From Mayfieldus sp963740555 (lineage in GTDB: Bacteria; Actinomycetota; Thermoleophilia; Solirubrobacterales; 70-9), in NCBI GenBank assembly GCA_963740555.1, contig CAVUES010000008.1, forward strand, positions 192,355 through 256,354: a DNA stretch of 64,000 nt, given 5' to 3'. Positions 60,401-64,000 of this stretch are shown here, piece by piece. The notes under the pieces are model-generated. The model ran no database searches and was not told where the DNA came from. It saw only the letters and a program-made list of their open reading frames with translations. Made by a program: the position numbers and the translations under genes. Position 1 is the first letter of the stretch; every line of letters begins with the position of its first letter.

Positions 60401-60806
60401 GCGGATCGGCGACGGCAGCGCGGTCGAAGTGGCTGGGTTGGTCGTCGCCCGCCAGCGTCCGGCGACCGCGAAGGGGGTCGTCTTCATGTTGCTCGAGGAC
60501 GAGTCGGGGACGATCAACCTGGTAGTCCCTCCCCCGGTCTTCGAACGCCACCGCGCGGAGGTTCGGGCGGCGCCGCTGGTACGAGCGAGCGGTCGCCTGG
60601 AGCGCCGCCAGGGGGCGACAAACGTGGTCGTCTCGCGCCTGGCTCGGCTCGAGCGTCCGGACCTGCCGCTGGCCGAGGTGCGGACGATCGAAGAGCCGAT
60701 CGGGCGCGGCATCCAGAGCAACCGGCACGGTGATTGGGAGGCCATACCCGAGGAGCTCGCCGTCGTCGCCCCCGCCGCCCACAGCTTCGGTCGCCGCGGG
60801 CGTTGA
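57402..60806 (+). CDS. dnaE2: Error-prone DNA polymerase III alpha subunit
   Basis: Translesion C-family polymerase of the SOS mutasome. It has 1134 residues. The PHP domain is at the N-terminus (YVELHCHSAFSFLDGASDP, ALTDHDGLWG). The palm carries PDIDLDFPRDIREKLI near residue 432, giving two catalytic Asp residues, and the third Asp is in DAGFLKIDLLGLGML near residue 585. The AFPTYRPRGAVRDLGKALGL, FQEQVIEVAMALAGF and FPKAHSAAFALLAYQSAWLR segments are typical. An OB-fold (AVEVAGLVVARQRPATAKGV) lies near residue 1010. The ATG overlaps the DUF6504 stop. Confidence 0.95.
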   Translation: MYVELHCHSAFSFLDGASDPSELAAVAANLGYPALALTDHDGLWGSMEFAQTCKGFGIRPITGAEVTVSKAARPRVLSHGDRFPPVLHSPRGAGTGPRTPPAEETFHLTLLVQDALGYRNLCRILTKAHEHTREGPQREAGQPAVALEEVERLSEGLVCLSGCAGNGALAGRWERDRAGAEELGRRLLRAFGRERFRVELQRPFWRRDRTRNRWLASLAERLGVPCVATGDVHCHDRRRSRLQDAFVAVRLGMTLEESEPARRGNSASVLRSPAAMAERFRDHPGAVAESARLAERLRFDLTRELSYRYPGAEDPDADRQLAEICRELLDARYAGSRDRREALDRLEEELRIIRALRLSGFFLLHRDMLELAREVAAEVRGSESARSVLPPGRGRGSSVSSIVCYLTGLSHVDPVKARLFPGRFLNEEVSAVPDIDLDFPRDIREKLIPRVHERYGADRSALVAAFPTYRPRGAVRDLGKALGLPPGEIERVARMVDFHGDPEAIERDVAAAVGERRAGSVRWQRLVELAGEALGLPRHASQHPGGMVLSTQPLVEICPVVPAAMEGRQIVQWDKDSCADAGFLKIDLLGLGMLSAVERCVEEVARTREERLDLSRIPLDDQRTYEAIRRAETTGVFQIESRAQMQMLPRTLPRNLDDLTVQVALVRPGPIQGGAIHPYIERRRRLREVPGYEVPYEHPSLKPVLEETLGAIVFQEQVIEVAMALAGFGAGEAEGLRRAMSRKRSEAAILAYRERFIDGAVGRGVRRAVAERMFAQIEGFSGFGFPKAHSAAFALLAYQSAWLREHRGPEFLSSLLNEQPMGFYPPDALVHEAQRRGIDVLAPDVNRSQVLCHVEPTLDVRIGVGYVNGVVEDEMNALVEEREHGGPYQGIGDLASRSGVGRDGLEKLAWAGALDAIATPGERREALWRLGTLRGSAAVAAGTQLALSMEPPAAPELPRLGRWERVLADYRSTGMTLGDHPMGLLRDELGSGVALSVDLQRIGDGSAVEVAGLVVARQRPATAKGVVFMLLEDESGTINLVVPPPVFERHRAEVRAAPLVRASGRLERRQGATNVVVSRLARLERPDLPLAEVRTIEEPIGRGIQSNRHGDWEAIPEELAVVAPAAHSFGRRGR

Positions 60807-60877
60807 GCGCGCCTGCGATGCAAGAACGCCTGCAAATCGTGGGTTCTGTCCGCCCCGGCACTTAGGTTGCAACACAC

Positions 60878-61072
60878 ATGAACGGACGAGGCAGACAACT
60901 CACAGCGCGGCTTGCCGATGCCGCCGATCTCCTGATCGACTTCGCCACCCTCGGCGAGTACGGGCTCGAGCCCGTCACGGAGCCGCCGCGGTGCCGGTCT
61001 GGGAGGAGGCGAGCCACTCGCCTTCCCGAGCACTCGCGGGGCTCCGCCGGGCTCGCCGGGGCCCGCCACTAG
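60878..61072 (+). CDS. Short hypothetical ORF, possibly frameshifted
   Basis: 64 residues beginning MNGRGRQLTARLADAADLLI and continuing DFATLGEYGLEPVTE in a protein-like way; after that the composition becomes Arg-rich and random. In another frame the next bases read PVWEEASHSPSRALAGLRRA, which looks more like a natural C-terminus. A one-base indel near 60990 may split a short conserved protein. No recognisable function, and only a weak ribosome site. Confidence 0.4.
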   Translation: MNGRGRQLTARLADAADLLIDFATLGEYGLEPVTEPPRCRSGRRRATRLPEHSRGSAGLAGARH

Positions 61073-61090
61073 CCGCGCCCCGGCCCACCC

Positions 61091-61771
61091 TCAATCGGCG
61101 TGGGCTTCTTCGGGTCGCGCCGTGCCGACCAGCAGGCCTTCGCTGGTCAATTCGATGTCCGCGGCCCAGGCAAGATCGGCGAGTTGGCCCAGAAGCTCGG
61201 CGGGGTCGTAGAAGATCTTCACGATCTCGTGGATGGTCCCGTTCCGCAGCCGACGCTCGACGATCGGAGAGGAGGCTGCGGCAGGCTCTCTCGACTCCCG
61301 CGGAGCGCCTTCGTCGACGAACAGGACCCGGCCCCCCGGTGCTAGACATTGCCTCAGCAGGTCCCAAAAAGCAGCAAAGCTCTGTGGCGGCACATGCGAG
61401 AGCCAGAAGCCGAAGAAGACGCAGTCGTAGCGTCTGTCCGGCCGCCAGGCGAAGACGTCGGCGTTGACGAACGTCGCGGCCGCCTCACCGACCCGAGACC
61501 TGGCCAGCTCGATCATCTCGGGAGAGCTGTCAACGGCGGTGACGCTGGACGTCCGCCCGATCAGATGCTGTGTCCACAATCCCGTACCGCAGGCGATCTC
61601 GAGCAGGTCGCCCGCCGGTCCCAGTTCATCGATGATTTCGCCGAACCGTCGTCTGCTTGCTTCCGTATCTCCGAGCGACGTCTCGTCGTACTCCTGGGCG
61701 CGGCTGCGGTAGTAGGCCATTTGCCCGGCCAGCGTCTTTTCCAGCCTCACGAGGAAAGGATGCCAGACCAT
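61091..61771 (-). CDS. Class I SAM-dependent methyltransferase
   Basis: 226 residues from the ATG at 61771; the longer frame runs into the 5S gene, and an ATG at 61720 (MAYYRSRAQEYDE) is also possible. SAM-binding motif I is DLLEIACGTGLWTQHLIG, motif II VTAVDSSPEMIELAR, then VNADVFAWRPDRRYDCVFFG. The later segment LAPGGRVLFVDEGAPRES fits small-molecule methyltransferases. The substrate is unknown. It is transcribed in the same direction as the rRNA operon, just after its terminator. Confidence 0.88.
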   Translation of the reverse strand: MVWHPFLVRLEKTLAGQMAYYRSRAQEYDETSLGDTEASRRRFGEIIDELGPAGDLLEIACGTGLWTQHLIGRTSSVTAVDSSPEMIELARSRVGEAAATFVNADVFAWRPDRRYDCVFFGFWLSHVPPQSFAAFWDLLRQCLAPGGRVLFVDEGAPRESREPAAASSPIVERRLRNGTIHEIVKIFYDPAELLGQLADLAWAADIELTSEGLLVGTARPEEAHAD

Positions 61772-61797
61772 GGGCCACCGACCGTGACCTACAGATA

Positions 61798-61827
61798 CAC
61801 AAAAAAGCCGCCCCCGAAAGGGCGGCT
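61798..61827 (-). terminator. Rho-independent terminator of the rRNA operon
   Basis: On the minus strand AGCCGCCC-tttcggg-type loop-GGGCGGCT is followed by six T, a classical intrinsic terminator directly after the 5S gene. It is the only terminator in the window with a clear T-tract. Confidence 0.9.
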
Positions 61828-61833
61828 CAAAGA

Positions 61834-61950
61834 ACCGGCGGCGACCTACTCTCCCAGGCGGTTGCCCACCAAGTACCATCGGCGCTGAGGGGCTTAACTG
61901 CTCTGTTCGGAATGGGAAGAGGTGTTTCCCCCTCGCTATTCGCCACCGGA
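61834..61950 (-). rRNA. rrf: 5S ribosomal RNA
   Basis: About 117 nt. It has the conserved core around CCGAACAGAGCAGTTAAG-like sequence (minus strand CATTCCGAAC, then GTTAAGCC) and complementary ends. The downstream terminator and upstream 23S confirm the rRNA operon. The exact ends are estimated from pairing. Confidence 0.92.
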
Positions 61951-62015
61951 AATCTGGCGAGACCGCGGCCCCGGCGGAGCTTGAAAACTGCACAAAGCCT
62001 CAGGGAAATAAATAT

Positions 62016-62984
<969 letters not shown>

Positions 62985-63262
62985 CTTACTGTTACTAACC
63001 GGAGATTCCTCTACTCCGGCATTGACCGGGCTTACACCCGGCGGGCTGGTCGTTTCCGCCAGCCTCTGCATGTCGCCATGCAGAACGGACTATCTCTTCT
63101 TCAGCTCACACTGAAGCCCGGCGTATAGTCTCTGAGGGGTCAACCGCTACGCGGCGACTTCCCTGCTGATTGTCCGCACCGGTCGCATTGTCACTCATGG
63201 ATGAGTAGCGCCGGATGCTCGGGGTTTCCAGCATATAGCCAGGTTTCAAGGCTCACGATGGA
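62985..63262 (-). ncRNA. Group I intron in 23S rRNA at position 1931, without ORF
   Basis: About 278 nt splitting AAGGT|AGCGAAA. The 5' exon ends in U (U1931) and the intron ends in G, as group I splicing needs. The internal guide GCCUUG begins at intron nt 11 and pairs with exon UAAGGU, with a U-G pair at the site (P1). Core elements on the minus strand are a Q-like AATCAGCAGG (63162-63171), an R-like CAGAGACTATACGCCG (63119-63134) and an S-like GAGATAGTCCG (63086-63096). Only 27 nt separate Q and R, so P6 is short and there is no ORF. Confidence 0.9.
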
Positions 63263-63276
63263 ACCTTAGGACCGTT
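63263..63276 (-). rRNA. 23S rRNA micro-exon of 14 nt (E. coli 1918-1931)
   Basis: AACGGTCCTAAGGT on the minus strand matches E. coli 23S A1918-U1931 exactly. It is bounded by intron ends on both sides. It contains the 3' strand of helix 69 and the conserved segment recognised by I-CeuI-type endonucleases. Confidence 0.9.
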
Positions 63277-64000
63277 CCTCCTGTTACTACCTCACGGATG
63301 CGAGGCGGGTGGCCATTTCTGACCACCTCTCATGGTCGCCCATGAGAGCGGACTATCTCATCTCACCTTGCTCTAGCGGGTGAGCTCGGCGTATAGTCTC
63401 TGAGGATTCTCTGCATCGAGTAGCGCCTCTTTCCGCCTCCGTTCATTCCTTCACGGAGAGCAAGAACCTTGGCGTAGTCCTGGTACGTGAGGACTGGCTT
63501 AGCGAGGATCTGCGCAGCAGCGCGAAATCGCTCGAAGTCCTCAGCCTTCGTCCCCAAGAGTGGGAATCGATCGAAGAACGGCACCACACATGCCTGGATA
63601 TCCCGGAGGTCGTTCACCTCCCAATACCAGCCACCATTGCCAGCCCTTCGAATCGAGCCACAATCGAGCGTCTCCATGAACAGATCAAGGGGTGCTCGAT
63701 CCTTCTGAGAGACGTTGAAGGCCGCTGAGAGCTTCCACCCCTTGGCGTAGTCGCCTCGTCGACGGGCGACAACCATGAAGCTTCCTTCTCCCAGCGCGAA
63801 CCCGGACAGGAAGAAACCGACGTCAGTCGGTATCGCTTCGATCCAGAGTCTTTCCTGCTGATTACCTGCACCCGGCACATTGTCACTGTACTGCGACAGC
63901 CGGACGCTCAAGCGTCCGTCAGCACGAGTAGTGCGGGATTCTTCACCTTTTGCAGGACAGGCGTTCCAGCATATAGCCGAGTTTTACAACTACCTCGGTC
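63277..64000 (-). ncRNA. Group I intron in 23S rRNA at position 1917, with LAGLIDADG ORF (5' end just outside window)
   Basis: At least 724 nt; the last base is G at 63277 before A1918. The guide GUAGUUG (63987-63993) can pair with the expected 5' exon UAACUAU ending in U1917, again with a U-G pair. Core elements match the 1931 intron: GGCTATATGCTGG near the 5' end (63966-63978), AATCAGCAGG (63854-63863), CAGAGACTATACGCCG (63387-63402) and GAGATAGTCCG (63349-63359). About 450 nt between Q and R (P6 loop) carry the endonuclease gene. By comparison with the other intron, the 5' splice site is only a few bases beyond position 64000. Confidence 0.88.
63363..63878 (-). CDS. LAGLIDADG homing endonuclease encoded in the 1917 intron
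   Basis: About 171 residues from a GTG at 63878; the frame is open to 63911, and the true start may be further inside because no ribosome site is visible. The single LAGLIDADG motif appears as VGFFLSGFALGEGSFMV with the catalytic Gly-Glu-Gly, followed by AAFNVSQKDRAPLDLFME and the helix FPLLGTKAEDFERFRAAAQI. One motif implies a homodimer. The C-terminal residues RILRDYTPSSPARAR are encoded by the intron's own R element, so coding and ribozyme sequence overlap. It should cut an intronless 23S gene near position 1917 and promote intron spread. Confidence 0.88.
   Translation of the reverse strand: MPGAGNQQERLWIEAIPTDVGFFLSGFALGEGSFMVVARRRGDYAKGWKLSAAFNVSQKDRAPLDLFMETLDCGSIRRAGNGGWYWEVNDLRDIQACVVPFFDRFPLLGTKAEDFERFRAAAQILAKPVLTYQDYAKVLALREGMNGGGKRRYSMQRILRDYTPSSPARAR

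Overview
The window is high-GC DNA with tightly packed genes, many 4-base stop/start overlaps and GTG/TTG starts. It carries SepF, an actinobacterial-type LexA box, an AbiEi/DUF559 protein and an imuB-DUF6504-dnaE2 cassette. This points to Actinomycetota, probably a deep lineage such as Thermoleophilia/Solirubrobacterales; that placement is inferred from gene content, and no database search was possible. The short HisG plus HisZ pair fits a deep branch.

Layout. 1-5.5 kb (minus): the conserved rpsB-tsf-pyrH-frr-uppS-cdsA-(sprT-like)-dxr translation and envelope-lipid cluster. 5.7-11.1 kb (minus): cca-pgeF-yggS-sepF-proC-yggT-lspA-rluD, a division-associated cluster. 11.2-18.2 kb: a membrane-anchored PQQ-type propeller, a polysaccharide deacetylase, a GT-C glycosyltransferase, hisF, a secreted aldose epimerase and an AbiEi/DUF559 protein flanked by 38-bp direct repeats. 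18.3-31.7 kb: a pentose catabolic region with xylA, a Gfo/Idh oxidoreductase, xylB, a HAD phosphatase and an aldo/keto reductase, followed by an arabinose-type operon (binding protein, permease, ATPase, araB, araA, araD, araM). 31.9-34.3 kb: galK-galT and two small genes. 34.3-37.8 kb: a TetR regulator divergent from a secreted hydrolase, and a shattered lipase gene. 37.9-44.2 kb (minus): murA-hisZ-hisG-hisD-hisB-hisH-hisA. 44.3-47.3 kb: an HD protein, an alpha/beta hydrolase carrying an in-frame palindromic insertion, and a secreted endonuclease/phosphatase-fold enzyme. 47.3-55.2 kb: five paralogous secreted lysine-rich beta-type proteins interspersed with a two-module zinc protein and a secreted glycoside hydrolase. 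55.3-60.8 kb: a lipoprotein and the SOS mutagenesis cassette under a perfect LexA box. 60.9-64 kb: a methyltransferase, then the 3' part of an rRNA operon (5S and 23S, minus strand).

The most striking object is the 23S gene. It is interrupted by two related group I introns at E. coli positions 1917 and 1931, separated by an exon of only 14 nt. The upstream intron encodes a LAGLIDADG endonuclease in P6; the other has no ORF. Guide sequences complementary to each 5' exon can be read directly.

Several otherwise intact genes (ABC ATPase, permease, hisA, murA, the fifth paralog) are broken by single-base indels, and one lipase by many. These may be uncorrected assembly errors or real decay. No gene-free stretch exceeds about 210 bp outside the rRNA region. 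I saw no CRISPR array, tRNA, complete insertion sequence or replication origin.
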